Origin: Erysipelotrichaceae bacterium
GTDB lineage: Bacteria > Bacillota_I > Bacilli_A > Erysipelotrichales > Coprobacillaceae
Direction: 5' to 3'
DNA length: 57,953 bases
Assembly: GCA_021201655.1 (NCBI GenBank)
Contig: JAJQEL010000057.1
Coordinates: forward strand, 1 to 57,953
Part shown: piece after piece, positions 45,700 through 53,772 of the stretch
How the letters are laid out: the number at the start of each line of letters is the position of its first letter
Numbering within the stretch: position 1 is the first letter of the stretch
Translations under genes and position numbers: made by a program
The notes under the pieces: generated by a model
What the model saw: the letters and a program-made list of their open reading frames with translations, nothing else
Told to the model about the DNA's origin: nothing
The model's database searches: none

Positions 45700-46288
45700 T
45701 ATCCCACCAATTATAATCCTTAATCTTCTGATCAAATTGCTGATTTTCTTCATGCTTTGGTGCATAGCGTTTCTTGACACCATATTTTTGCCAATTATCC
45801 AATATTTTCTCAATATATCTAAAATTTACGACACCTGATTTAACCGCTTCATTTAAAGCCTCCATAATCATGACATCACTAAATCCCTGACTTTTAAAAG
45901 AATGAATAATCTCTATTTCTCTTTGTGATAAACTTCTGCCAAAAGCATCTTCAAACATTGAAACAAGATCCATATCTTTTGTTTCTTCAACTTCAATATC
46001 CAATAATTGTTTATACAGAGGTTTTAAATCTAAAGAACCATTCATTCTATTTAATAAATGCCTATCCACTAAAGATAACAGCACTTCATCAATTTTAGAT
46101 AAAGATAATTGACAGAATTGACTTAATTTTGCTGGGGTTATAGGTTTAATATTCAAATCTATTAAAGTTATCATAATTATTAACAAATAAACCTGCTGAT
46201 CAGTTAATTTCAATGATTTAGCTTTAATAACTAATAATTTTCGATAATCAATACAATCATAATCTAATAAATCTTCAACATTACTCAT
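45692..46288 (-). CDS. dnaD: DnaD-domain replication initiation protein
   Basis: DnaD helps load the replicative helicase in Firmicutes. The 198-residue protein has a winged-helix N-terminal domain (about 20-95) and the DnaB/DnaD C-terminal domain with FEDAFGRSLSQREIEIIHSF and YIEKILDNWQKYGVK, which includes the YxxxI-x-W motif. It overlaps nth at its end and the YpmB-like gene at its start; dnaD-nth is a conserved Bacillus pair. Confidence 0.93.
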   Translation of the reverse strand: MSNVEDLLDYDCIDYRKLLVIKAKSLKLTDQQVYLLIIMITLIDLNIKPITPAKLSQFCQLSLSKIDEVLLSLVDRHLLNRMNGSLDLKPLYKQLLDIEVEETKDMDLVSMFEDAFGRSLSQREIEIIHSFKSQGFSDVMIMEALNEAVKSGVVNFRYIEKILDNWQKYGVKKRYAPKHEENQQFDQKIKDYNWWDNE

Positions 46289-46757
46289 CTAACTTCACCG
46301 CTTTTATAAAATCTCCATTTGATAAATCATAATAAACATATAATAACATCTCATCATCCTGATATAAGCCATAATACACAAATCGTTCATTCTCATAAGC
46401 TATCTCTAAATCATCTAAAACAATATCATACTTCTCGGTTATCTTTTCTAATACATCATCTTTACTAACAACATCACCCTGATAAGTATCAACCAAATTC
46501 AAATCCGTATCATAGGCTACATAAGATTCTTCACCATCAATATTAACTTTTATCATATAATAAACGCTCTTACCTCGATATTCACTAAAATAATCCAGGT
46601 ATTCGTAATTATTATCTTCACAAATCTGATTTCTAATTTCATCTAGATTATGTGTATAATTATAATATGGGACATGAACAAACAACATATAAAAAGTCAC
46701 TACAACTAAAACAATAACTAATATAAGTGTACTAATAATAAAAGTTCGATTCTTCAT
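46281..46757 (-). CDS. YpmB-like membrane-anchored protein
   Basis: This 158-residue protein has one N-terminal membrane segment (about 6-28) and an extracellular domain rich in Tyr, Asp and Glu with two PepSY-like halves. The gene order with dnaD matches B. subtilis ypmB, a DUF5590 protein, but the identification is from size and context. I chose the ATG at 46757 because GGAGGTG lies just upstream. It overlaps the start of dnaD by 8 bp. The function is unknown. Confidence 0.7.
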   Translation of the reverse strand: MKNRTFIISTLILVIVLVVVTFYMLFVHVPYYNYTHNLDEIRNQICEDNNYEYLDYFSEYRGKSVYYMIKVNIDGEESYVAYDTDLNLVDTYQGDVVSKDDVLEKITEKYDIVLDDLEIAYENERFVYYGLYQDDEMLLYVYYDLSNGDFIKAVKLDE

Positions 46758-46805
46758 ATGTTCACCTCCATGAAAGATATTATACAATATAAACATAAAA
46801 ATGCA

Positions 46806-46835
46806 AAACAAAAAAAGCTTCCAAAGAAGCTTTAA
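46806..46835 (-). terminator. Terminator of the zinc peptidase gene
   Basis: AAGCTTC and GAAGCTT pair around a short TTTG loop on the minus strand and are followed by a long T run; it overlaps the stop codon. Confidence 0.9.
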
Positions 46836-47533
46836 CGACGATTACCTCGTGAATTGCCCATAATCAGCAAAAATATTCTAAGCATACTCATCAGCGTTGA
46901 TATTAAGGCCGCTACATATGTTAAAGCAGCAGCATTTAACATTTTCTTTGCACCATCATATTCATAGTCTAATAAATAGTTTTGTTGAAGTATTTCTAAT
47001 GCACGAGACGATGCATCAAATTCAACTGGTAAAGTAAACATTTGAAAAGCTAAAATACCACACATTAAAATAAATCCGAATAATGCTAATGGGGTACTTC
47101 CTAAAAGTAATCCAATCATAATGGCTATCCAGCCAAGATATTGACCGGCATTGGCAAATGGCAGAATGGCATTTCTAAAGGCAATAGGCATATAACCTTC
47201 TTGATATTGGATTGCATGACCACATTCATGAGCAGTGACTGCCAAAGAGGCAATGGAATGACCACGATATATATCAGTTGATAAGTTAATAGTTTGTTTA
47301 GATGGATTGTAGTGATCACTTAATTGTCCTTTAACTTCATAAATGTCAATATCATATAAGCCATGGCTATTAAGTATTTCTCTAGCTACTTGATAACCAG
47401 TGATTCCTCTTGAACAAGGAATTCTTTGATATTTACGATAAGCTGACTGAACTCTTGCCTGGGCTATGAGTGAAAGAATAGCAGCAATGATGACTAATAG
47501 TATTCCAATCATATAATATGTACTATAATACAT
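46832..47533 (-). CDS. Membrane zinc metallopeptidase (YugP family)
   Basis: This 233-residue protein belongs to the neutral zinc metallopeptidase family Zn_peptidase_2. The HExGH motif is in AVTAHECGHAIQYQ (about 102-115), and the membrane helices lie at about 4-22, 125-160 and near the C-terminus. SSRALEILQ after FTLPVEFDA is also typical. The substrate is unknown. It is a single gene between terminators. Confidence 0.88.
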   Translation of the reverse strand: MYYSTYYMIGILLVIIAAILSLIAQARVQSAYRKYQRIPCSRGITGYQVAREILNSHGLYDIDIYEVKGQLSDHYNPSKQTINLSTDIYRGHSIASLAVTAHECGHAIQYQEGYMPIAFRNAILPFANAGQYLGWIAIMIGLLLGSTPLALFGFILMCGILAFQMFTLPVEFDASSRALEILQQNYLLDYEYDGAKKMLNAAALTYVAALISTLMSMLRIFLLIMGNSRGNRR

Positions 47534-47586
47534 TTTGATTCACCTCACGCGTATTGTATAGGAATATTGTGAACTAGATATGAAAA

Positions 47587-47612
47587 AAATGCAATGATTA
47601 ATTCATTGCATC
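47587..47612 (-). terminator. Terminator of hup
   Basis: ATGCAATGA and TCATTGCAT pair around ATTAA on the minus strand, followed by TTTTTT, beginning in the last codons of the HU gene. Confidence 0.92.
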
Positions 47613-47870
47613 TTTTAATCTATTACTGGGCTTGAATGATACCGTTCTACTAGCTGGAATAATCATAGGTTCTTTTGTTTTGGGGCTAACACCTTTACGA
47701 GCCTTTCGGTCGTTAACTTTGAATGTCCCAAATCCAGAAATTAAAACCTTATCTCCTGATAGAAGGGATTCAGTCATAGTATCAAATACAACATTGACTA
47801 ATGATTCCGCTTCTTTTTTTGTCAAATCTTGTTTTTGAGCAACAGTATCAATAAGTTCTTTTTTATTCAT
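47598..47870 (-). CDS. hup: DNA-binding protein HU
   Basis: HU bends and compacts DNA as a dimer. The 90-residue protein has MNKKELIDTVAQKQDLTKKEAESLV at the start and the family signature GFGTFKVNDRKARKGVSPKTKEPMIIPASRTVSFKPSN in the beta-arm region. It follows spoIVA in the same order as B. subtilis spoIVA-hbs. AGGAGG precedes the ATG. Confidence 0.97.
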   Translation of the reverse strand: MNKKELIDTVAQKQDLTKKEAESLVNVVFDTMTESLLSGDKVLISGFGTFKVNDRKARKGVSPKTKEPMIIPASRTVSFKPSNRLKDAMN

Positions 47871-47937
47871 TTGTATTGCCTCCTAATTAAATCTAAGTAG
47901 AAGTATACCATTTCATTTGATTTAAAGCAACAAAAAA

Positions 47938-49410
47938 TTATAAAACAATGGCAATAACATTGGTCTTTCCCTTATTGACAATTTTGCTTAAAATATCATG
48001 AACACGGATGCAAGCCGATTCATTCATAGAGCCAAGTTTCATACGCATGCCTTCATTAATGAGGTCTCCTAGTTTTCTACCAAAGACATCACAATCAAAG
48101 ATAGCTGCTTTATTGTTTACCCCATTTTGTTGAAGATATTGGATAAAGGCTTCAGCTTGTTCTCTAGAACCAATGATTGGTTCAAAAGTAGATTCAATAT
48201 CCACTTTTATCATATGAATAGTTGCCGCTTTAGACACAAGTTTCATGCCATAGCGAGGGCCTTGTTTAATGACCTCAGGTTCGCTAAGTTCAATATCATC
48301 CATCAACGGCAAAGCATAGCCATAACCAGTTTGTTTGACCATATGAATGGCATTTTGATAAACTTGATATTCCTGAGCCTTTTGTTTTAAATCCTGAATC
48401 TGACGTAAAAATAGGGCCGCATCAAAATGATCTTGTTCCAGTATTTCATTAAGTATTTCATTATAGAGTCCCTTTTTTTCTTTAATACGTAAAGTAGCTG
48501 AAGATGTAGATGTATCAACCGACATGAGATAAGCTTTTTGAATAAAATCAAATTGACTCATATTGTCTGCAATGATTTCAACATCACGAAAGCGATGAAT
48601 AGCGGAAATAGATTTTTCTAAAGCTTCATCTAAAGTTTGTTTTAACCAATGTGTTTCATCCATCATGGCTATCCAGCGAGGAACTTCTATTTTAACTTCA
48701 TGAATAGGAAATTCATATAATGCTTCTTTAAGTAAATGAGCTATATCATTTTCATTCATTTCATTGACTTTTAAAGGAATCGTTGGCACCTGGTGTTTTT
48801 GCTTTAAATCTTCTACCAATTCATGACATGTTGTACTGCGCGGATCTTTAGAATTAACAACAATCACAAATGGCTTGCCGATATTTTTTAATTCATGAAT
48901 AATATCATCCGTAGCTTGTTGATAATCCTTACCATCTATTTCACAAATCGAACCATCACATGTCACGACAATACCAATCGTCGAATGATCTAAAATAACC
49001 TTTTTAGTGCCAATACGTGCTGCCTCATCAAATGGTATAGCTTCTAAATACCATGGTGTTTTGACTTGACGAATACCCGAATCATCCTGATAACCTTTAG
49101 CCCCTTCTATCACATAACCGACACAATCTACCAAACGGACATGAACACTTAGATTATCATCAACATGAATATGGGCTGCTTGATTAGGTATAAATTTTGG
49201 TTCAACTGTCATAATCATGCGTCCTTCACCTGATTGCGGTAATTCATCAATTGCGCGAAGTTTAGCATCAGGATCATCTATATATGGAATAACAGCCACT
49301 TCCATAAAACGTTTAATAAATGATGATTTTCCCACCCTCACTGGTCCTACAACCCCAAGATAGATATCACCACCACAACGCTTACCAATATCTTTCAATA
49401 TTTCTTGCAT
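47938..49410 (-). CDS. spoIVA: Stage IV sporulation protein A
   Basis: SpoIVA is a cytoskeletal ATPase that polymerises on the forespore surface and anchors the coat. The 490-residue length matches B. subtilis (492). The P-loop GPVRVGKS (22-29) is intact, then RMIMTVEPKFIPNQAA, VRLVDCVGYVIEGAKGY and DGSICEIDGKDY, and the conserved C-terminal end KGKTNVIAIVL. I chose the ATG at 49410, with AAGGAGG upstream. Presence of this gene strongly indicates an endospore former. A sigma-E-like promoter lies just before it. Confidence 0.97.
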   Translation of the reverse strand: MQEILKDIGKRCGGDIYLGVVGPVRVGKSSFIKRFMEVAVIPYIDDPDAKLRAIDELPQSGEGRMIMTVEPKFIPNQAAHIHVDDNLSVHVRLVDCVGYVIEGAKGYQDDSGIRQVKTPWYLEAIPFDEAARIGTKKVILDHSTIGIVVTCDGSICEIDGKDYQQATDDIIHELKNIGKPFVIVVNSKDPRSTTCHELVEDLKQKHQVPTIPLKVNEMNENDIAHLLKEALYEFPIHEVKIEVPRWIAMMDETHWLKQTLDEALEKSISAIHRFRDVEIIADNMSQFDFIQKAYLMSVDTSTSSATLRIKEKKGLYNEILNEILEQDHFDAALFLRQIQDLKQKAQEYQVYQNAIHMVKQTGYGYALPLMDDIELSEPEVIKQGPRYGMKLVSKAATIHMIKVDIESTFEPIIGSREQAEAFIQYLQQNGVNNKAAIFDCDVFGRKLGDLINEGMRMKLGSMNESACIRVHDILSKIVNKGKTNVIAIVL

Positions 49411-49429
49411 AAATATCCTCCTTCGTTTC

Positions 49430-49457
49430 ATTATATGAAAAGGATAAAACTTTATGC
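49430..49457 (-). promoter_or_regulatory. Possible sigma-E promoter of spoIVA
   Basis: On the minus strand CATATAAT (49430-49437) fits the sigma-E -10, and GCATAAA (49451-49457) lies at roughly the right distance as a -35. The region sits between the thiD terminator and the spoIVA ribosome site. Confidence 0.5.
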
Positions 49458-49458
49458 A

Positions 49459-49486
49459 AAAAGGTCATTATTTCATGACCTTGTAG
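49459..49486 (-). terminator. Terminator of the thiamine salvage operon
   Basis: AAGGTCAT and ATGACCTT pair around a short AT loop on the minus strand and are followed by TTTTTG; it overlaps the last codons of thiD and insulates spoIVA. Confidence 0.9.
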
Positions 49487-50253
49487 CTATGATTCATTGG
49501 CCCACTGCCTTTACCTAAATCCAATCCATATGCTAAAGCACCAGTTAAATATTCTTTTGCCTTTTCAATAGCTTCTACTAAAGAATAATCTAATGCTAAA
49601 TAAGAAGCAATAGCACTTGATAAAGTACAACCAGTACCATGCGTGTTTGGATTATCAATACGCTTAGAAATAAACCAATGATAGTTATTACCATCATATA
49701 AACAATCCTGGGCATCTTCTATCAAATGACCACCTTTAACTAGTACATTCACATGACTTTTATTATAAATAAGCTTAGCCGCTTCTTCCATAGTTTCTTT
49801 ATCTTTAATTTTTAAACCACAAAGAACCTCAGCTTCAGGAATGTTTGGGGTAATAAGCGTAGCAATAGGAATGAGTTCTTTTTGTAATGTTTCAATTGCC
49901 TCATCACTAATCAATTTTGCTCCACTCGTAGCCACCATCACTGGATCCACGACAATATTTTTAGCATCATATTCATTTAATTTTTTCACAATTGATAAAA
50001 TTAAATCACTGCTAGATACCATCCCTATCTTAATAGCATCAGGATAAATATCCTGAAAAATACAATCCAATTGTAATTCACAAAACTCACTTGTCACATT
50101 CATAATGCCATAAACACCTGTCGTATTTTGTGCTGTCAACGCATTAATCACAGACATTCCATAAACTCCTAATGAACACATGGTCTTCAAATCTGCTTGA
50201 ATACCTGCCCCACCACTACAATCACTACCTGCTATTGTTAAAGCTGTCTTCAT
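49468..50253 (-). CDS. thiD: Hydroxymethylpyrimidine / phosphomethylpyrimidine kinase
   Basis: ThiD phosphorylates HMP to HMP-PP for thiamine synthesis. The 261-residue protein has TIAGSDCSGGAGIQADLKT (6-24), VDPVMVATSGAKL and the ribokinase-family anion hole GTGCTLSSAIASY. It is the last gene of thiM-thiE-HAD-thiD and overlaps the HAD gene by 29 bp. It could also act on pyridoxal in some lineages, but the context favours thiamine. Confidence 0.93.
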   Translation of the reverse strand: MKTALTIAGSDCSGGAGIQADLKTMCSLGVYGMSVINALTAQNTTGVYGIMNVTSEFCELQLDCIFQDIYPDAIKIGMVSSSDLILSIVKKLNEYDAKNIVVDPVMVATSGAKLISDEAIETLQKELIPIATLITPNIPEAEVLCGLKIKDKETMEEAAKLIYNKSHVNVLVKGGHLIEDAQDCLYDGNNYHWFISKRIDNPNTHGTGCTLSSAIASYLALDYSLVEAIEKAKEYLTGALAYGLDLGKGSGPMNHSYKVMK

Positions 50254-50866
50254 TTAAATCCCTCCAATTTTGAATATATATATCAGCTATACTTTCTATA
50301 TTTTCTCTCGCATATTGATCTTTAATGCCAATTACTTTAATACCACATTGCTTAGCAGACAAAGCACTATAAGCGTTATCCTCAAATAAGATACATTCAT
50401 TTGCATTTTTATGGATATATTTTAATATTTCTTTATAAAATTGTTCATCTTTATTAAGCTGCAAATCATCACAAGTCAAAATATCATTAAAATAATGAAT
50501 AATCTTTAATCTTTGAAAACTTATATTGATGAGTTCTTTAGCTGATGAACTAACAATATATAAAGAATAGTCTTTATTCTTTAATATATTGAAAATATCA
50601 ATAATACCTTCTTTTAATGGGACTTCATTTTTATAATAATGATATAGATATCTTTGTAATGATAAAATAATATCATTGATAGAATCCGCTAAATCATAAC
50701 GTTCCTGCAAATACTGTGCACTTTGTGCAAAAGTCATAGGATAAAGAATATCATTTAAAGATTCATCAGCTATGATGCCTTTATCTTCTAAATATATTCT
50801 CCCTAGATTTTCATAAATACCCATTGAATCTAAAATAGTCCCATCCACATCAAATAAGCCTACCAT
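50225..50866 (-). CDS. HAD-family phosphatase within the thiamine operon
   Basis: This 213-residue protein of the haloacid dehalogenase superfamily has motif I DVDGTILDSMG (6-16), motif II YIVSSSA, a lysine region and the final acidic pair in CILFEDNAYSALSA. A four-helix cap follows motif I, as in beta-phosphoglucomutase-type (subclass I) members. Its position between thiE and thiD, overlapping both, suggests a phosphatase acting on thiamine phosphate or an HMP/thiazole phosphate; this is inferred only from context. Confidence 0.85.
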   Translation of the reverse strand: MVGLFDVDGTILDSMGIYENLGRIYLEDKGIIADESLNDILYPMTFAQSAQYLQERYDLADSINDIILSLQRYLYHYYKNEVPLKEGIIDIFNILKNKDYSLYIVSSSAKELINISFQRLKIIHYFNDILTCDDLQLNKDEQFYKEILKYIHKNANECILFEDNAYSALSAKQCGIKVIGIKDQYARENIESIADIYIQNWRDLNEDSFNNSR

Positions 50867-51486
50867 TAAAGCAACTCCAATAACTGCTTCGCCGTAGAGA
50901 CAATATCCTGACTTTTAAATAATGCTGAAACAACTGCTACACCAGCAATTCCAGTATCCTTTAATTGTACGATATTATCAAGGGTAATCCCACCTATCGC
51001 AACTATAGGTATATCTATCATAGATGTGATATTTCTTAAATCATCAATTTCTAAAGGAATAGTATGATCTTTAGTCGATGTCGGAAATAGGGCTCCCATG
51101 CCTAAATAGGTTGCTCCTGATTGCTGGGCTTTTGTTGCTTCTTCTAGATTATGAGCGGTAACACCTATGATTTTATCTGGAAATCTTTCTTTCACCGTTT
51201 CTATTGATATATCATCCTGGCCAATATGAATACCATCTGCTTGACTCGCAATGGCAATATCTAAGTTATCATTAATAATAAGGGGAACATGATAACGATG
51301 ACATAGTTCCTTTAAATCCAGCGCTTCCTGTAAAAACAGGGCATCATCTAAGCTTTTTTCTCTTAACTGAACCATCGTAACACCACCCTGCAAGGCTTTT
51401 TCGACTTGTTGATACAATGTTTCATCTTTTAACCAGCTACGATCTGTAACAGCATATAACTTAAGCATCGATTTAGTAAATTTCAT
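50866..51486 (-). CDS. thiE: Thiamine-phosphate synthase
   Basis: ThiE joins HMP-PP and thiazole phosphate to thiamine phosphate. The 206-residue TIM-barrel protein has MVQLREK (about 38-44), LIINDNLDIAIASQADGIHIGQDD and MGALFPTSTKDHTIP, all family signatures, with the phosphate-binding AIGGI. It overlaps thiM by 14 bp. Confidence 0.95.
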   Translation of the reverse strand: MKFTKSMLKLYAVTDRSWLKDETLYQQVEKALQGGVTMVQLREKSLDDALFLQEALDLKELCHRYHVPLIINDNLDIAIASQADGIHIGQDDISIETVKERFPDKIIGVTAHNLEEATKAQQSGATYLGMGALFPTSTKDHTIPLEIDDLRNITSMIDIPIVAIGGITLDNIVQLKDTGIAGVAVVSALFKSQDIVSTAKQLLELL

Positions 51487-52297
51487 AACGTGCCTTCTCC
51501 TTTATATCATCAATACTCATTAAATAAATAGCATCTATTAAATCATTACGATAAGTGGCATTGCCACTATGATTATTTTCCATTCTTTCATAAGCTTTTT
51601 CCCCGGCAATACCATGACACATAAATGCCAAAGCAATAGCATCCAGCTTCTCTTGTTGATTGACACTCATAAAGGCCGTACACAATCCTGAAAGCATGCA
51701 TCCACTACCAGTAATACGACTCATCATAGGATGTCCATTATAGATCACATATGCTTTTGCTTCATCAGCAATAACATCTATAGCAGACGACACAGCAATA
51801 ATACAATGATATGTTTTTGCTACTTCCTTAACAAAACAAACAACCTGTTCTATATTGTCTTTGGTTATTTGATCAATACTATTAGCATCAACACCTTTGG
51901 TTTTAGAATGTTGATACAAAGCCTTGATTTCTGATATATTCCCTCTTATCACATCAAACTGGATATATTCTAATAATTCCTCAACATATTGTTGTCTTAG
52001 CCTGGAAGCCCCAATACCAACAGGATCCAATAATATCGGAATATGTTTTTGATTAGCTGTCATTCCTGCCTTTTTGATGGCAGCAAAACGATTTTGATTA
52101 ATTGTTCCTAGATTTACATCCAGCCCTTGTGCCATAGATGTAATATCTTCAATCTCCAAAACTTCATCAGCCATAATTGGTGATGCGCCTATAGCTAAAA
52201 TGATGTTAGCGACATCATTTGCTGTAACATAGTTTGTTATGGCATGAATTAATGGCTGTTGTTGCTTAATATGCTGTATGATGTTTTCGATATACAT
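51473..52297 (-). CDS. thiM: Hydroxyethylthiazole kinase
   Basis: ThiM phosphorylates the thiazole alcohol THZ for salvage. The 274-residue protein has HAITNYVTANDVANIILAIGASPIMA near 19-44, LLDPVGIGASRLR and RITGSGCMLSGLCTAF. It is the first gene of the operon, so the organism salvages rather than makes the thiazole part here. No TPP riboswitch is visible in the 48 bp between it and the next gene. Confidence 0.95.
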   Translation of the reverse strand: MYIENIIQHIKQQQPLIHAITNYVTANDVANIILAIGASPIMADEVLEIEDITSMAQGLDVNLGTINQNRFAAIKKAGMTANQKHIPILLDPVGIGASRLRQQYVEELLEYIQFDVIRGNISEIKALYQHSKTKGVDANSIDQITKDNIEQVVCFVKEVAKTYHCIIAVSSAIDVIADEAKAYVIYNGHPMMSRITGSGCMLSGLCTAFMSVNQQEKLDAIALAFMCHGIAGEKAYERMENNHSGNATYRNDLIDAIYLMSIDDIKEKARYEIY

Positions 52298-52318
52298 ATA
52301 ACCCCTCTTTTCTTAAAC

Positions 52319-52324
52319 ATTATA
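52319..52324 (-). promoter_or_regulatory. Extended -10 promoter of the thiamine operon
   Basis: TGCTATAAT on the minus strand gives an extended -10 (TATAAT, 52319-52324) about 22 bp before thiM. No clear -35 is visible. Confidence 0.5.
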
Positions 52325-52332
52325 GCATAAAA

Positions 52333-52357
52333 AAGAAATTCATTTTTATGAATTTCC
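52333..52357 (-). terminator. Terminator of the flavodoxin-fold pair
   Basis: GAAATTCAT and ATGAATTTC pair around a four- to five-base AT loop, followed on the minus strand by TTTTTT; it overlaps the last codons of the gene. Confidence 0.9.
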
Positions 52358-52927
52358 AGCTTTTTGCTTTTGTTTATGTTTTTTCTTAATTTCTTTACTC
52401 CAGTATTTATTAGCTGTTTTCAAAAATGTCTTTTCATTAGGTAAAGTCACAGATAAATGAATATCTATGTCTTTAATAATCGCATTAGCAAATTTCTTTA
52501 TTTGATTACAAACAATAAATCTATTATTCGTTTTCATAATAGTTAAACATGAACCAATACGAATATCTCCTTTATATTCTAGTTTTTCATGTTGACACCA
52601 GTTTTGTATAATTTTTAATGATGTATCGCATTTTTCACATTCAAATTCATCACAAATAACCAATGTATAAATATGGGCTGATTTTTGTTGGGATTCTAAT
52701 TTTTGAAAGATTTCAAGGGTTGATGAAGGAATGGAATTTAAAGCCACAAAGAAACAAAAGACAACCTGATCATAAGCAAAGAATGTTCTTTCATCAAAGT
52801 TATCTATATGGCGTATATCTAAGACATCACATTTCTTTTCTAAATATTTACTTAGTTTTTGGACATAAATATCACTAAAATCCTGAGAATGTTTTAAACC
52901 AGATGATATCAATAAAACCTTAGACAT
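52346..52927 (-). CDS. Flavodoxin-like fold protein of unknown function
   Basis: This 193-residue protein begins with a Rossmann-like strand MSKVLLISSGLKHSQDFSDIYVQKL, matching the phosphate loop position of flavodoxin-fold NADPH-dependent FMN reductases. CDEFECEKC in the middle is a cysteine cluster unusual for that fold, and the C-terminus is very lysine-rich (KKKHKQKQKAG). I chose the ATG at 52927, with GGAGGTG upstream. It overlaps the next flavoprotein gene by 8 bp, so they likely act together, perhaps in redox or metal chemistry. The substrate is unknown. Confidence 0.6.
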   Translation of the reverse strand: MSKVLLISSGLKHSQDFSDIYVQKLSKYLEKKCDVLDIRHIDNFDERTFFAYDQVVFCFFVALNSIPSSTLEIFQKLESQQKSAHIYTLVICDEFECEKCDTSLKIIQNWCQHEKLEYKGDIRIGSCLTIMKTNNRFIVCNQIKKFANAIIKDIDIHLSVTLPNEKTFLKTANKYWSKEIKKKHKQKQKAGNS

Positions 52928-53429
52928 GATGATCAACACCTCCAAAAGTACGTAATGTTTCTTCTAATTCATTTTCTTCACAAAAATAAGCATCAACAGA
53001 AGAATAACTAAAACCTAATGTTGATTCATCTAGCATATCTTTAAATAACTGCATTTCATCAATTGTAAGATTTCCATAACCAATAACCAATAATTTCTTA
53101 CGTAGTTGACTAATACCCAAATGGCATGTTTCACCATCAACCATTGTATAATAAGGTTCAAGATTGACAACCATTCTTTCTAACATCTTTTTAAAAGGTA
53201 TATCAAAGCATCCATATTTAACTTTAGTAATATATATAATGAGTTGGCAATCATTCATCCAACGTGATATAAGACTCATATCATCTTTAAAATAACAAGC
53301 TCCTTCACATTTAAGGCATTCCAAGCCACCTGTGCATGAAGAATAATGAATATTGTCCAGATGAACAATAATAGAATTTTGAAATAAATCGGTAGATATA
53401 TCTTTGTCTGTGATTACTAAATTCTGCAT
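52920..53429 (-). CDS. NADPH-dependent FMN reductase family protein
   Basis: This 169-residue flavodoxin-like protein has the pattern SSCTGGLECLKCEGACYFKDDM (30-51), the C-x2-C-x5-C-x2-DDM arrangement seen in iron-sulfur or disulfide flavoproteins of this family. KVKYGCFDIPFKKMLERM is also typical. The initial Rossmann strand is short, so it may be a reduced version. It is the first gene of a two-gene unit with the flavodoxin-like protein. Confidence 0.72.
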   Translation of the reverse strand: MQNLVITDKDISTDLFQNSIIVHLDNIHYSSCTGGLECLKCEGACYFKDDMSLISRWMNDCQLIIYITKVKYGCFDIPFKKMLERMVVNLEPYYTMVDGETCHLGISQLRKKLLVIGYGNLTIDEMQLFKDMLDESTLGFSYSSVDAYFCEENELEETLRTFGGVDHHV

Positions 53430-53508
53430 TTTGATCTCCTTTTATATACAACAAAATATTTTATATAAAAAGGGAGATTTTGTCAACGAAAAAGAAAAAT
53501 GACATGGT

Positions 53509-53748
53509 TTATACCATGTCATTAAAATTTGCTGGAATTTGATTATTTTGAATAACGGAAATAATCTTAGACATTTGTTGATCAGATACCTGTTTATTTG
53601 TCATATGTGCTATCTTCTGCACAAATTCTTTGATATTGTCTTCGTCATTCAAATCTTTTGTTTGCAAATCATTAGCTAAAGCTAATATATCCTGTTTTGA
53701 AACATTGGTTTTCTTAGAAACCTTATCTAATAATTTATCCTGTTCCAT
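53509..53748 (-). CDS. spoVIF: Stage VI sporulation protein F
   Basis: SpoVIF (YjcC) is a small protein needed for late spore coat assembly. The 79-residue protein has the family outline: LLDKVSKKTNVSKQDILALANDLQTKDLNDEDNIKEFVQKIAHMTNKQVSDQQMSKIISVIQNNQIPANF. It is next to gpsA and cmk and is the second sporulation gene in the window. AGG-type bases precede the ATG only weakly. Confidence 0.85.
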   Translation of the reverse strand: MEQDKLLDKVSKKTNVSKQDILALANDLQTKDLNDEDNIKEFVQKIAHMTNKQVSDQQMSKIISVIQNNQIPANFNDMV

Positions 53749-53772
53749 TTTATCACCAGAATATTATATGTC

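Noticed and set aside
52298-52345. TPP riboswitch before thiM
   Set aside because: The gap is only 48 bp and mostly a terminator and a promoter; neither the CTGAGA nor the ACCTGATC core of a TPP element is visible.
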